Shown: positions 17,925 through 26,348 of the stretch, in pieces
Layout: each line of letters begins with the position of its first letter
Numbering within the stretch: the first letter of the stretch is position 1
Source: Verrucomicrobiales bacterium
Lineage (GTDB): Bacteria; Verrucomicrobiota; Verrucomicrobiia; Verrucomicrobiales; DEV007
Reading direction: 5' to 3'
Length of the DNA stretch: 38,804 nucleotides
Assembly (NCBI GenBank): GCA_002696885.1
Contig: NZSO01000026.1
Coordinates: 1-38,804 of the forward strand
Made by a program: the position numbers and the translations under genes
The notes under the pieces: model-generated
Seen by the model: the letters and a program-made list of their open reading frames with translations, nothing else
What the model was told of the DNA's origin: nothing
Database searches by the model: none

Positions 17925-18796
17925 GTGATGTACTGATCAGCCGCTATGGAGCAGGGTTCCTGGCTTTGAAAGTTAAAAACCAGTCTGTTGAAGATGTGCT
18001 TGTGTTTGGCCCTACGATTCCATTTTCTTATGTTGGGTGCACTGTAGATGGAAAGGTTCAAAGCAAAAGCCCTGATGGCAAAAGTCTAAATGTGGATTGC
18101 GCAGGTGTAGCTAGTGCTATTTTGGTTGAAATCGGTAAACACAAGATATGTGTAGGTGATACAGTGAGAGTGCGGATCACGCATGATGCCAGCTTGGTTG
18201 AGCCTCATAAAGGGCATAAAGGCAGGATAGTGAGCAGTTCAGTGGCGTTGACAGAGAGGTCAGATTGGCTCACGGGGGTTGTTAATATGTGCAAAAATGC
18301 ATCAAAAATAGTCCTAAATGATGCCGTTTTAGCCCAAAAATTGACCAAAAATGACCTAAAAAACGTCAATTTCAAGCACTCTGAGACCATTTTTGACGAT
18401 GCAGGGTATGGAGATTTTGTTGAATCTTTGATGGACGCATCCTGGTTACTCGATGAGTCTGGGGGGAGTATTACATTAGATCGATCAAAAGTTGCTTGGT
18501 GTTTTGATGTGAATACAAGCTCTGTTGAAACTGTTAGTCGGTCTCGTGTTAAAAAAGTAAATCATGAAGCCTGGAACTTGATTAATCGAAAAATTGTTTT
18601 GCTTAACTTATCGGGCCTGATTTTGATAGACTTTATTGAGATGAGCCGAACGGAAACGGATCATCTGCTTGAGCAAATTAAAAAGGATCAGACGTTGCTT
18701 GGCATACAGTGCCTAGGGCGAACGCGTGCTGGGCTTATTGAAATAACCCGGAAGCGACATGGATATCCTTTATGGGATTTGCTCAAAATTTGCTGA
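17921..18796 (+). CDS. short ribonuclease E/G-family protein
   Basis: A 291-residue protein related to the catalytic core of RNase E/G, which cuts single-stranded RNA in rRNA processing and mRNA decay. The active-site region is clear: GGSITLDRS, then FDVNTSS with D196, then LILIDFIEM with D237. Their spacing is close to that of the two metal-binding aspartates of E. coli RNase E. LGIQCLGRTRAGLIEITRKR follows. It is much shorter than RNase G (about 490). The S1 region is hardly recognisable, and the protein ends before the CPxC Zn-link and the small domain. Its position between maf and yacG matches relatives that carry RNase G-like genes there. It overlaps maf by 4 bases. Confidence 0.82.
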   Translation: MSDVLISRYGAGFLALKVKNQSVEDVLVFGPTIPFSYVGCTVDGKVQSKSPDGKSLNVDCAGVASAILVEIGKHKICVGDTVRVRITHDASLVEPHKGHKGRIVSSSVALTERSDWLTGVVNMCKNASKIVLNDAVLAQKLTKNDLKNVNFKHSETIFDDAGYGDFVESLMDASWLLDESGGSITLDRSKVAWCFDVNTSSVETVSRSRVKKVNHEAWNLINRKIVLLNLSGLILIDFIEMSRTETDHLLEQIKKDQTLLGIQCLGRTRAGLIEITRKRHGYPLWDLLKIC

Positions 18797-18812
18797 TGAA
18801 CTGGAGGTTGTG

Positions 18813-18968
18813 ATGAAGTGCCCTATTTGTAAGAGCCCAACAGTAGATGCCTTTAAACCATTTTGTTCCCGGTATTGTAAGAACATAGATCTAAATCGCT
18901 GGCTTTCAGAACGCTATACGTTGAAGGAAGAGTTTTCAGAAAAAGAAATTGTTCAAAACTTTAAGTAA
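18813..18968 (+). CDS. yacG: DNA gyrase inhibitor YacG-type zinc protein
   Basis: A 51-residue zinc-finger protein with C3-x2-C6-x11-C18-x3-C22, followed by DLNRWLSERY, the signature of YacG, which binds GyrB in E. coli. A longer frame runs back into the RNase gene, but GGAGG at 18803-18807 sits 5 bases before the ATG at 18813 and fixes the short form. It ends the infA operon. Confidence 0.93.
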   Translation: MKCPICKSPTVDAFKPFCSRYCKNIDLNRWLSERYTLKEEFSEKEIVQNFK

Positions 18969-19058
18969 AGTGAATCAAAGAAAAAATAAGTTTCATATGT
19001 ATTATTGAATACTCATATTCGCGTTGAATTTTTATTGTTTTACTGGCAAAAATAAAGA

Positions 19059-19721
19059 ATGAAACTTCAATACCCCGAATTTGCTGAAAACCCAGAAATA
19101 CGTTGTCCAGTGGTTTTGCTCTTGGACGTTTCTGCTTCTATGGAGGGGGCTCCAATTCAAGCTCTGAATGCAGGCCTTGCGTCTTTTAAATATGACATTG
19201 AAGAAGATGAAATGGCCTCCCTACGTGTTGAAGTGGGTGTGGTGACGTTTGGCGAAGAAGTTAAAATTATTCATGATTTTTCGACAATTGATCATTTTAC
19301 GCCGCCTCAACTGACCACAAAAGGAAAGACCCCTTTTGGAGAAGCCATTAACTTGGGCTTGGATATGTTGGAATTTCGTAAAAAAGTTTTCAGAGACCAT
19401 GGTATTCAATATTACCGCCCGTGGGTTTTTCTTATAACTGATGGCGCGCCAACAGATGATGAGTGGCCTGAGGCTGCTAAGCGGGTTCATGAGATGGAGG
19501 CAAACAATAAATGTTCTTTTTTTACTATCGCAGTTGAAGGGGCCGATCTTGAAACACTTGAAGAAATTGCGCCAAAAAAAAGGCCGCCACTTAAATTGCA
19601 AGATTTAAAGTTTGAAGAATTATTCAAATGGATGTCTGCATCTGTAAGACGGGTATCTAAACACAAGTCAGCCGGGGAAATGGCGATGCTTCCATCCGTT
19701 TCAACATGGGCTGTACGATAA
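19059..19721 (+). CDS. TerY-like von Willebrand factor A domain protein
   Basis: A 220-residue vWA protein. The metal-ion-dependent adhesion site is complete: D23-x-S25-x-S27 in LLDVSASM, T91 in GKTPFGEA and D128 in LITDGAPTD. Length and motifs match TerY, a cytoplasmic vWA protein found with PP2C phosphatases and kinases in TerY-P phospho-signalling modules. There is no signal peptide. The ATG at 19059 has only a weak SD (AAAG), and I see no strong promoter in the 90-base gap after yacG. It is followed after 34 bases by the phosphatase gene. It probably acts as a metal-dependent docking or scaffold partner of the kinase and phosphatase. Confidence 0.9.
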   Translation: MKLQYPEFAENPEIRCPVVLLLDVSASMEGAPIQALNAGLASFKYDIEEDEMASLRVEVGVVTFGEEVKIIHDFSTIDHFTPPQLTTKGKTPFGEAINLGLDMLEFRKKVFRDHGIQYYRPWVFLITDGAPTDDEWPEAAKRVHEMEANNKCSFFTIAVEGADLETLEEIAPKKRPPLKLQDLKFEELFKWMSASVRRVSKHKSAGEMAMLPSVSTWAVR

Positions 19722-19755
19722 TAAAATAAAGGTTCACAGAGCCTTGGGGAGGGCG

Positions 19756-20478
19756 ATGTCTTGGCAAATTTTTTCAGCTGCTACAGCAGGCGCAACTCAT
19801 GAAAAGCACTTGCAAAAATGTGGCGATGCGGTATGTGCAATTCAAGCTAGGGGTTATTCTCTATGTTTGATTGCTGATGGTGCTGGATCGGTTTCTGGCA
19901 GTGAGGATTTTGCTGAAAACTTGGTTAGTTATGTCAAAGATATTTTTCAGGAAGGCTCTTGGATGCAAGGAGAGAAATGGACACCTAAAAATATTCTTTT
20001 GCATTTATATGAAAGCGTTAGAGGCAAAGTATCAGAGAGAGCTTTTGGCCCTGGGGATTCAACCTTATTGGCGCTTCTGATTGCTGATCAAGAGGCGGCT
20101 TTTTTACAAGTAGGGGATGGGTTTTGTGTGGTGCGTGAGAATGGTCACTTTCAGTTGATTAGTGATATGGATAAAGACGCATATGCGAATGAAACAGACT
20201 TTATTGGCAAAACACAGATACCTTCAGTTAAAACATTCAACACACAAGATGTTGATTTTTTTGCTTTATCAAGTGATGGCTTAACTCAGGTTGCTTTACG
20301 TACAAAAACCAACCAACCCCATATACCTTTTTTTGAACCTTTTTCATTGTTTTTATCTGAGCATCCGTCCGATAATGAAGGAAAAAAAGAAATTGAAGCT
20401 TTCTTAAAATCTGATTCCCTTCGTGATAAAGTCAAAGACGACGTTTCATTAATAATAGGACAGCGCCACCATGACTGA
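19756..20478 (+). CDS. PP2C-family protein serine/threonine phosphatase
   Basis: A 240-residue PP2C enzyme with all metal-binding aspartates in place: D24 in CGDAV, D41 in IADGAGS, D121 in QVGDGF, D174 in SSDGLT, and D228/D229 in KDDVSL. GDSTLLALLI replaces the usual GTT segment. It should remove phosphate from Ser/Thr, most likely opposing the kinase encoded next. A TTG start 4 codons earlier is possible, but GGAGGG (19748-19753) lies just before the ATG at 19756. The stop overlaps the kinase start by 8 bases, so the two are translationally linked. Cytoplasmic, no membrane segment. Confidence 0.92.
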   Translation: MSWQIFSAATAGATHEKHLQKCGDAVCAIQARGYSLCLIADGAGSVSGSEDFAENLVSYVKDIFQEGSWMQGEKWTPKNILLHLYESVRGKVSERAFGPGDSTLLALLIADQEAAFLQVGDGFCVVRENGHFQLISDMDKDAYANETDFIGKTQIPSVKTFNTQDVDFFALSSDGLTQVALRTKTNQPHIPFFEPFSLFLSEHPSDNEGKKEIEAFLKSDSLRDKVKDDVSLIIGQRHHD

Positions 20479-23263
20479 AATTTTTTACACGCGTTTGCGT
20501 CAGCCTGTGACGCTGGATAAGAAGTTGGCTTCTGGTGGAGAGGGAGAGGTTTGGCAAACGGATCGAATTGGCACGGTTGCCAAACTGTTTTATCAACCTG
20601 ATACGACGCGTCTTGAAAAGCTACAAAATATGATTCAGCTTCCGCCGGCTGATCCGATGAAAAAACATGATCACGTATCGATTCCATGGCCACAAGAGTT
20701 GATCTTTGATGTTGCTGGGAAGTTCAAAGGATATCTCATGCCCTGCATTTCGGGAGGGATGACGCTTAATAATGTTTATAATGCTAAGCTACGCAATCAA
20801 AAGGCACCCGGGTTTAACTGGTACTATCTACATGTAGCTGCCCTTAATGTGGCGTCAATTATTGATGCTTTGCATACCAAGGGGTATGTCATTGGCGATG
20901 TAAAAACGGATAATTTCCTTGTTAATAATCAGGCTTTGGTTTCAGTTATAGATACGGATTCTTTCCAAGTTAGAGGGTCTTCAAGGACTTTTAGAAGTCT
21001 GGTTGCCTCTGATGGTTTTACACCGCCTGAGCTTATTACAAAGGATATGAAGCGGTTTAACCGACGGCCTGAGCATGATGCCTTCGGATTAGCTGTTATC
21101 ATTTACATGTTACTTACGGGAGATCATCCTTTTTCAGGTCAATGGGCGGAGGGCATAGAGCCCCTTGATCGTGATGCAGCGATAGCTGGAGGCATTTGGC
21201 CGCATGGTCCGCAGAAGCTGTTGCAGCCTTCTATTCTTTCTGTGCCCCTTTCATATCTTGATCTAGATATTCAAAAAGCTTTTCATCAAACATTCACGGA
21301 GGGGCATCGTGATCCAACTAAGCGATTAACAGCAAAGAAATGGTGCCAGTACCTGACGTCTGCTCTTAAGTCACTTAAGGTGTGTCAGAAGAATCGCAAT
21401 CATTATTATCACGCTAATCAGGCAGAATGTTCATGGTGTGTGCGTGCTAAAGCTTTTGGGTATGATTCATTCCCAAGTCAAACTAATAAGTCTGAACTCG
21501 AGAGTTATCACGAATTTTTGCGAGCTGCTGATAATAACGATCATCAGCAAATGATTCAACTTTGGAAAACGGTTCCGGAATTGCACAGTCTTGGTGAGCT
21601 AGAAGGGTACCGAGAAAAAATGAATGGGTTAATTCGTGAATTGGGAAATATTGAATCCTTTGCCAAAGCTTGCCAAGAACAGAGCAGGAATGCTGTGGAA
21701 ATTATGCGGATTTGGCAATCTAACCCTGCATGGCATAGCTTGATTGATCAAGGTCATTATAAAGTTGGTAAACAGCCCTTGCGAGAATATATCAATCAGT
21801 TGACTCAAAATGAGGAAGAAAAAAATGTATTGATCCGTCTTCTTAATAGATGCGATGAGCGTTTCAATCTAAAAAAAGCATACGTTGAAGAAGAGGATCA
21901 GTTACATCAACGCCTAAAAAGCTATCTGAAAGAAACTGAGTTAAATGAATCCAACCAAATGCTTTTTGATAGAATGGATTTAGCAAAAAACCGCACGAAA
22001 GCATGGCAAAAAATATCTGCTGCTTTAAAAGAGGATGAACAAGTTGCATACAATTTATGGGTAGAGAACAAGTCTTTACTTGATGGATTTGTTCAGGTGC
22101 ACGATCAAATAGAATTTTTTAACAATCTCGAAGTCCAGATGAAGGTTTTGAATAAGTTGAAAAATAAAATTGAAAACAAACAATCGCATGAAGAAATTTT
22201 GACTTTGTGGGAGCTTTATCCTTCTCTTATGAAATCAGATTTCGTTAAACAATATAGCATTGGCGATACCGCTCTGCAGGATCATATTCAGCTTTATTAT
22301 CAAAAGCGTGATTTATTTAAAAAATTGAGAAAGGCCAGGCAATCTGGAGAAGTTGAACAAGTAAGGCACCTATGGAATTCAGATCTATGTGATGAGGCAT
22401 GCTTTAAGCCATTTGAACAGTTCTTGACAAATGCGCATGAGAATTCGAATCACTGGGCGCGGATTCGGGCGGCTGCACTTGAAGATGAATATGAAACAGT
22501 TGTTAATTACTGGGATGAGAAATTCACATCACGTGCATATCAATCAGGGATACAAGAAAAAATTCAAAGAGCTTTTCAAGTGCAATTTGGATTCAAAAAA
22601 AACATTCATCACACTGGGCAAAAAAGTGTTTTTATGCATCGTGATTTTAATGAAATTGTTTATGGTTGGCCCCTTGAAAATGCAACTGAACCAAGCAAGT
22701 TAAGCTGCACACATCTTGTTTTCTGTGCCAGGCCTGATCGTTTCCCTGAGACGCCTGATGATATAAAAGAACCTATATATTATCGAGTTATAGGCAAGGG
22801 AGAGGCTAAAGATAAATATGCACGCATTTTGTTTCCTGTAATGAAGGGCAATTATTATTTCTCTGTTTTTCCAGCAACCGTCATTTGTGGGCGTGTGGTG
22901 GAAATTGATGAGCCGTATCAGTTTATGGCACCGACAAAATATCCGGAAATAAAATACGCATTTTTTCGTAAAAAACACACTGATCAGAATTCCTTATTTC
23001 TTCAGGTTTTTTCCTCTGAGAAAATAACCGTTCCGCCTTTTGCTGTTACCTATGATGAAGAAAGGCCAAAGCATTATTTTGAAGAAAATCAGAAAGTTCT
23101 TGCTGAAATGGATGCAGTGTCGTGTGATGCTGGAGAGTCTTTAATAGAAATCCACACTCAACAAAAGTTGCCTGATGATGCTTTTGTATCAATTTATGTT
23201 CGCGACCGATCGTTTTATGATACTGTTCGTGTGATTAACCTCTCTTTGGACGCTGTGGTATGA
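20471..23263 (+). CDS. Ser/Thr protein kinase with zinc ribbon and Trp-centred helical repeats
   Basis: 930 residues. The kinase domain (about 10-300) has a Gly-rich loop (22-27), K38 in VAKLF, D143-x-K145 and N148 in the catalytic loop (GDVKTDN), a DTD (161-163) in place of DFG, and TPPE (184-187) like APE. A zinc ribbon follows: C305, H311 or H314, C320, C323. Then about 350-700 is helical, with a Trp recurring every ~50 residues (364, 415, 530, 580, 635, 681, with a degenerate copy near 470). The last ~230 residues are beta-rich and have no family I recognise. It overlaps both the phosphatase gene and the next gene, so it is the centre of the four-gene module. The kinase looks active. Its ligand and target are unknown. 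Confidence 0.88.
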   Translation: MTEIFYTRLRQPVTLDKKLASGGEGEVWQTDRIGTVAKLFYQPDTTRLEKLQNMIQLPPADPMKKHDHVSIPWPQELIFDVAGKFKGYLMPCISGGMTLNNVYNAKLRNQKAPGFNWYYLHVAALNVASIIDALHTKGYVIGDVKTDNFLVNNQALVSVIDTDSFQVRGSSRTFRSLVASDGFTPPELITKDMKRFNRRPEHDAFGLAVIIYMLLTGDHPFSGQWAEGIEPLDRDAAIAGGIWPHGPQKLLQPSILSVPLSYLDLDIQKAFHQTFTEGHRDPTKRLTAKKWCQYLTSALKSLKVCQKNRNHYYHANQAECSWCVRAKAFGYDSFPSQTNKSELESYHEFLRAADNNDHQQMIQLWKTVPELHSLGELEGYREKMNGLIRELGNIESFAKACQEQSRNAVEIMRIWQSNPAWHSLIDQGHYKVGKQPLREYINQLTQNEEEKNVLIRLLNRCDERFNLKKAYVEEEDQLHQRLKSYLKETELNESNQMLFDRMDLAKNRTKAWQKISAALKEDEQVAYNLWVENKSLLDGFVQVHDQIEFFNNLEVQMKVLNKLKNKIENKQSHEEILTLWELYPSLMKSDFVKQYSIGDTALQDHIQLYYQKRDLFKKLRKARQSGEVEQVRHLWNSDLCDEACFKPFEQFLTNAHENSNHWARIRAAALEDEYETVVNYWDEKFTSRAYQSGIQEKIQRAFQVQFGFKKNIHHTGQKSVFMHRDFNEIVYGWPLENATEPSKLSCTHLVFCARPDRFPETPDDIKEPIYYRVIGKGEAKDKYARILFPVMKGNYYFSVFPATVICGRVVEIDEPYQFMAPTKYPEIKYAFFRKKHTDQNSLFLQVFSSEKITVPPFAVTYDEERPKHYFEENQKVLAEMDAVSCDAGESLIEIHTQQKLPDDAFVSIYVRDRSFYDTVRVINLSLDAVV

Positions 23264-24237
23264 AGTTAAAGCAAAAAGATTCATTTACATGCCCGTTTTG
23301 TCTTCATTCATTTTTACAAAGCGAAGCTCTATATCGCTGTGTTGCGCTGCCACAAATTTGCCGCCCTGAACAAGATGATATTTTTGATGGTTTTTTTGAT
23401 GTTGCTCCTGAAAAGAGAGGCCGAGTTTTTGAGGGGCAAAGTCGCCAGATAAGAAAACTATCGCTTAGTTCTTTTCAAACGACTCAAGTTAAATGTGATA
23501 TGTGTGCAACAAAAACCAATGCACAGGTTTGTCCACATTGTCATGGAGACTTGCCAGAGGATTTTTTCTCAATGGTACATGTGCCGTTTGCCTTGCAAGC
23601 TGATAATGAAGAAGTGCCAAATTTGTTTGTTGCAGGTTTATTAGAAAAATTGGGAAAAATTACGGGGCATGATATTCAGGCGACCATTGAAAAAGTTCCG
23701 TTGATGAATGGTTTTATCTTTTCTTTTGATAAAAGTAGTTTTGGAAGTAAACGTGTTCTGGTTAGTTTTCATACTCTTAATAACATTGAAAATGAGGAAA
23801 ATAAAAAATCACTTAAGGCTGCTCTGGTTTTTTTAGAAGCAACAACTCTTTTTGGAGATAAGGACGTTAGTTTTGCTTACAAAGACATTGAGAATATTTC
23901 GAATGATCTTATGAGTGGTGCTATCTTAGGCATAAATTTTTATAATATTGACGATTACTATGGCTACTTTGCAAAAACATCAGCAGTTGTAGACAGTCCA
24001 GATTTTCGGGATGGATATCAAAATCTTTGTGGGGAATACGTATCGCAGGAAATTTTGACTCTTTTTGGGGCCGCTTACGGTGTTAATTTCCTTAGGCAGA
24101 TTCGTCAAAATATCAAGCCCTGGCGCTTTGGTGTATGTTCTTTAAGGGACAACCATAATGTGCCACTTGCCTCATACCATCGTATAGAAGACTTGTTCCT
24201 GTGGCAGCTTCACTATGTTCTAGAGAAGGGGATATAG
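23260..24237 (+). CDS. zinc-ribbon protein, probable inactive GTPase relative
   Basis: A 325-residue protein. The N-terminus has treble-cleft or ribbon type cysteines: CPFCLHSF, then CDMCAT and CPHCHGDLP. In TRAFAC-like bacterial GTPases found beside such kinases, a ribbon of this kind leads straight into a P-loop. Here the matching segment (ALQADNEEVPNLFVAGLLE) lacks GxxxxGK[ST]. The rest still reads like the GTPase pattern, and the end RIEDLFLWQLHYVL resembles their PxLWLL end. I infer a pseudo-GTPase, but this relation is from pattern only. ATG overlaps the kinase stop (ATGA), so it is made together with the kinase. It may sense or bind without hydrolysing nucleotide. A completely unrelated fold is possible. 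Confidence 0.72.
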   Translation: MKLKQKDSFTCPFCLHSFLQSEALYRCVALPQICRPEQDDIFDGFFDVAPEKRGRVFEGQSRQIRKLSLSSFQTTQVKCDMCATKTNAQVCPHCHGDLPEDFFSMVHVPFALQADNEEVPNLFVAGLLEKLGKITGHDIQATIEKVPLMNGFIFSFDKSSFGSKRVLVSFHTLNNIENEENKKSLKAALVFLEATTLFGDKDVSFAYKDIENISNDLMSGAILGINFYNIDDYYGYFAKTSAVVDSPDFRDGYQNLCGEYVSQEILTLFGAAYGVNFLRQIRQNIKPWRFGVCSLRDNHNVPLASYHRIEDLFLWQLHYVLEKGI

Positions 24238-24303
24238 CTTAAGAATTGAAGATTCAGCTTTTTAACTCTTTTCTATCTGAGTGATATTCGATACAACATA
24301 TCT

Positions 24304-24395
24304 GGGAAGCATGAGCAGACAAAGAGTTTGTTAACCCGGTCAGGTCCGAAAGGAAGCAGCCGTCGCAGATGTATTTGGGTTGTATCATGCTTCTC
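24304..24395 (+). ncRNA. ffs: signal recognition particle RNA (small bacterial type)
   Basis: The conserved SRP domain IV GGTCAGGTCCGAAAGGAAGC (24339-24358) with its symmetric internal loop is unmistakable. The capping tetraloop is GAAA rather than the GGAA of E. coli, and both are GNRA loops. The ends pair as GGGAAGCATGA (24304-24314) with TCATGCTTCTC (24385-24395), giving about 92 nt and no Alu domain, as in other Gram-negatives. It lies just upstream of dnaX, a very common arrangement. Confidence 0.95.
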
Positions 24396-24414
24396 GCTTA
24401 AGCTATAGTTATGC

Positions 24415-26019
24415 ATGACTCATTCACAAACTTCGTTTCGACCCAGTGCGCTTAAATACAGGCCTCAAAATCTGGATGAGCTTGTTGGCCAGGAAGTTTT
24501 GGTTAAATCCCTTCAGAATAGTATTGACCAAGATCGCTTAGCGCATGCGTATGTTTTTACAGGTGTCCGTGGTGTGGGTAAAACTTCAACAGCCAGATTA
24601 TTGGCACGTGGACTGAATTGCCTTGGTGTTGATGGCAATGGTGGGCCAACAAGCAGTCCGTGTGGTGTTTGTCGATCTTGTGTGGATATCCTATCTGAAA
24701 AATCAATGGATGTCCTGGAGGTGGATGCGGCAAGCCAAACTGGGGTTGATGACGTTAGGCAACTTATTGAAAATGTCTCTTATAAGCCTGTACATGGTCG
24801 CTATAAAATTTACATCATTGATGAAGTTCATATGCTTTCAAAGAGTGCGTTTAATGCGCTTTTGAAGACATTGGAAGAGCCGCCCGCTTATGCCAAGTTT
24901 TTTATGGCAACAACTGAGATTGATAAGGTTCCTGTGACGATCTTATCCCGGTCGCAGCGGTATGATCTCAAACGAATTCCCTTGAGTATTTTGCAAGATC
25001 ACCTTGCCAAAATAGTCGAACAAGAGGGGCGACAAGTTGATTCCTCTGGATTACAGCTTATAGCTGAGGCAGCGGAGGGATCAGCTCGAGACGCGCTTTC
25101 AATCCTGGATCAGGTTTTTAATGTTGCTGAAGGTGAAATAAAAGCAAGTGATGTCGAGTCGGTTTTAGGATATGCACGCCATCAGGATGTTGTAGAGCTT
25201 TTATCCGATTTATTTGCAGGTAATGTGCAATCAGCACTAGAAAAGTTTCAAAAACTTTATGCTGAAGGGGTATCTGTCTTAAACCTTGCCAATAGATTGC
25301 TTTATGTTGTCCATAAGCTTTCAATGGCGACAGTGACTGGCGTAGAGTCTGGATTACTTGCGGCTGAAAAAGAACTGCTGGGCAGTTTGTCTGTTCCAAC
25401 TCTAACGCGGGCATGGCAACTGATACTTAAAGGTATCGAGGAAATCAAGCAAAGCCCCAATCAAGCAAATGCCATGGAGATGCTTTTAATTCGTTTCTGT
25501 TACATCAGCCATTTGCCGAATATGGCGCATATTGGTTCTGAAAATGAAAATCTAGATCAAAAAAAAAAATCTAGTTTAATTCAATCAACGCCAATTCAAG
25601 ATAGGGCAGAGAGAAAGTCTATTGAGGTTGTAGAAAGTAAACCCGTAAAAAGTAATATTACGATAGAAGAGATTATCATACGCGCCCACCAAGAAAATGA
25701 AGTTATGCTGGCAACGCACTTAGAATGCTCGGTTGCTTTCGTAGAGACAAAAGATTCTTTTTTGAAATTGAAAAAAGTTAAAACTGTTCCGCAGTCCTTT
25801 GAGAGAGAGTTACAAAAAAAGATGACAGCTTGGTACGGATGTCCTTGGGTTGTGGAGTGGGTTGAAAATGATTCTGCGTTAACGCTAGAAGAAATAAAAC
25901 AAACTGAACAAAAAAAAAGGCTCAACGATTTCCAAAAAAGTGATACGTTTATGCGTGTTAAAGCCGCATTTCCAAATGCGCAGTTAACTGAAATTAGAGA
26001 AGAAAGGTTAGACCCATGA
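24415..26019 (+). CDS. dnaX: DNA polymerase III subunits tau (and probably gamma)
   Basis: 534 residues, the clamp-loader ATPase. Walker A GVRGVGKTS is at 50-58, the zinc module uses C69, C83, C86 and C89, Walker B is IIDEVHML, and the sensor SRC motif reads SRS. Domain III ends near residue 375. The tail (about 390-534) is the tau-specific part that binds polymerase and helicase. The run of 11 A at 25559-25569 (codons Q382-K385) lies exactly at the border. One extra A gives ATC TAG, and one A fewer gives CTA GTT TAA, so either slip ends the protein at about 386-387 residues, a gamma-like form. The gene follows ffs with little SD and overlaps ybaB (ATGA). Confidence 0.97.
   Translation: MTHSQTSFRPSALKYRPQNLDELVGQEVLVKSLQNSIDQDRLAHAYVFTGVRGVGKTSTARLLARGLNCLGVDGNGGPTSSPCGVCRSCVDILSEKSMDVLEVDAASQTGVDDVRQLIENVSYKPVHGRYKIYIIDEVHMLSKSAFNALLKTLEEPPAYAKFFMATTEIDKVPVTILSRSQRYDLKRIPLSILQDHLAKIVEQEGRQVDSSGLQLIAEAAEGSARDALSILDQVFNVAEGEIKASDVESVLGYARHQDVVELLSDLFAGNVQSALEKFQKLYAEGVSVLNLANRLLYVVHKLSMATVTGVESGLLAAEKELLGSLSVPTLTRAWQLILKGIEEIKQSPNQANAMEMLLIRFCYISHLPNMAHIGSENENLDQKKKSSLIQSTPIQDRAERKSIEVVESKPVKSNITIEEIIIRAHQENEVMLATHLECSVAFVETKDSFLKLKKVKTVPQSFERELQKKMTAWYGCPWVVEWVENDSALTLEEIKQTEQKKRLNDFQKSDTFMRVKAAFPNAQLTEIREERLDP
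25559..25569 (+). promoter_or_regulatory. A11 slippage site in dnaX
   Basis: Eleven consecutive A in frame as CAA AAA AAA AAA. Both possible single-base slips meet a stop within a few codons: TAG directly after one sense codon when an A is added, TAA after three when one is lost. It is placed between the clamp-loader part and the tau tail. The A9 run in Thermus thermophilus dnaX is known to work by transcriptional slippage. The same role here is inferred. Confidence 0.65.
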
Positions 26020-26342
26020 TGAAAGGTTTTGGCAACATGATGAAGCAGGCTCAAGAAATGCAGAGCAAGTTGGAGTCTTTGCAAAAGGAGCTTGAACAAG
26101 AAATTGTTGAGGGTGCTTCGGGCGGTGGCATGGTTAAAGCAACTGCAACGGCCAAAGGTGTTTTAAAATCGCTGGCTATTGATGATGAGCTGTTTAAACA
26201 AGATGAAAAAGAAATATTAGAAGATCTTGTTGTAGCTGCTGTCAACGATGCAAAAACCAAAGGTGAAAAACTATCACAGGAAAAGATGTCTGCAATCAGT
26301 GGTGGTTTAAACTTGCCAGGTGGGATGAAGCTTCCTTTTTAA
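26016..26342 (+). CDS. ybaB: nucleoid-associated protein YbaB/EbfC
   Basis: A 108-residue YbaB/EbfC-family protein, a small DNA-binding dimer. The N-terminal helix GNMMKQAQEMQSKLESLQKE and the central GGGMVKATATAKG and C-terminal ISGGLNLPGGMKLPF are typical. ATG overlaps the dnaX stop, and recR follows 6 bases after its stop. The dnaX-ybaB-recR operon is one of the most conserved in bacteria. Confidence 0.97.
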   Translation: MMKGFGNMMKQAQEMQSKLESLQKELEQEIVEGASGGGMVKATATAKGVLKSLAIDDELFKQDEKEILEDLVVAAVNDAKTKGEKLSQEKMSAISGGLNLPGGMKLPF

Positions 26343-26348
26343 TTTTAC

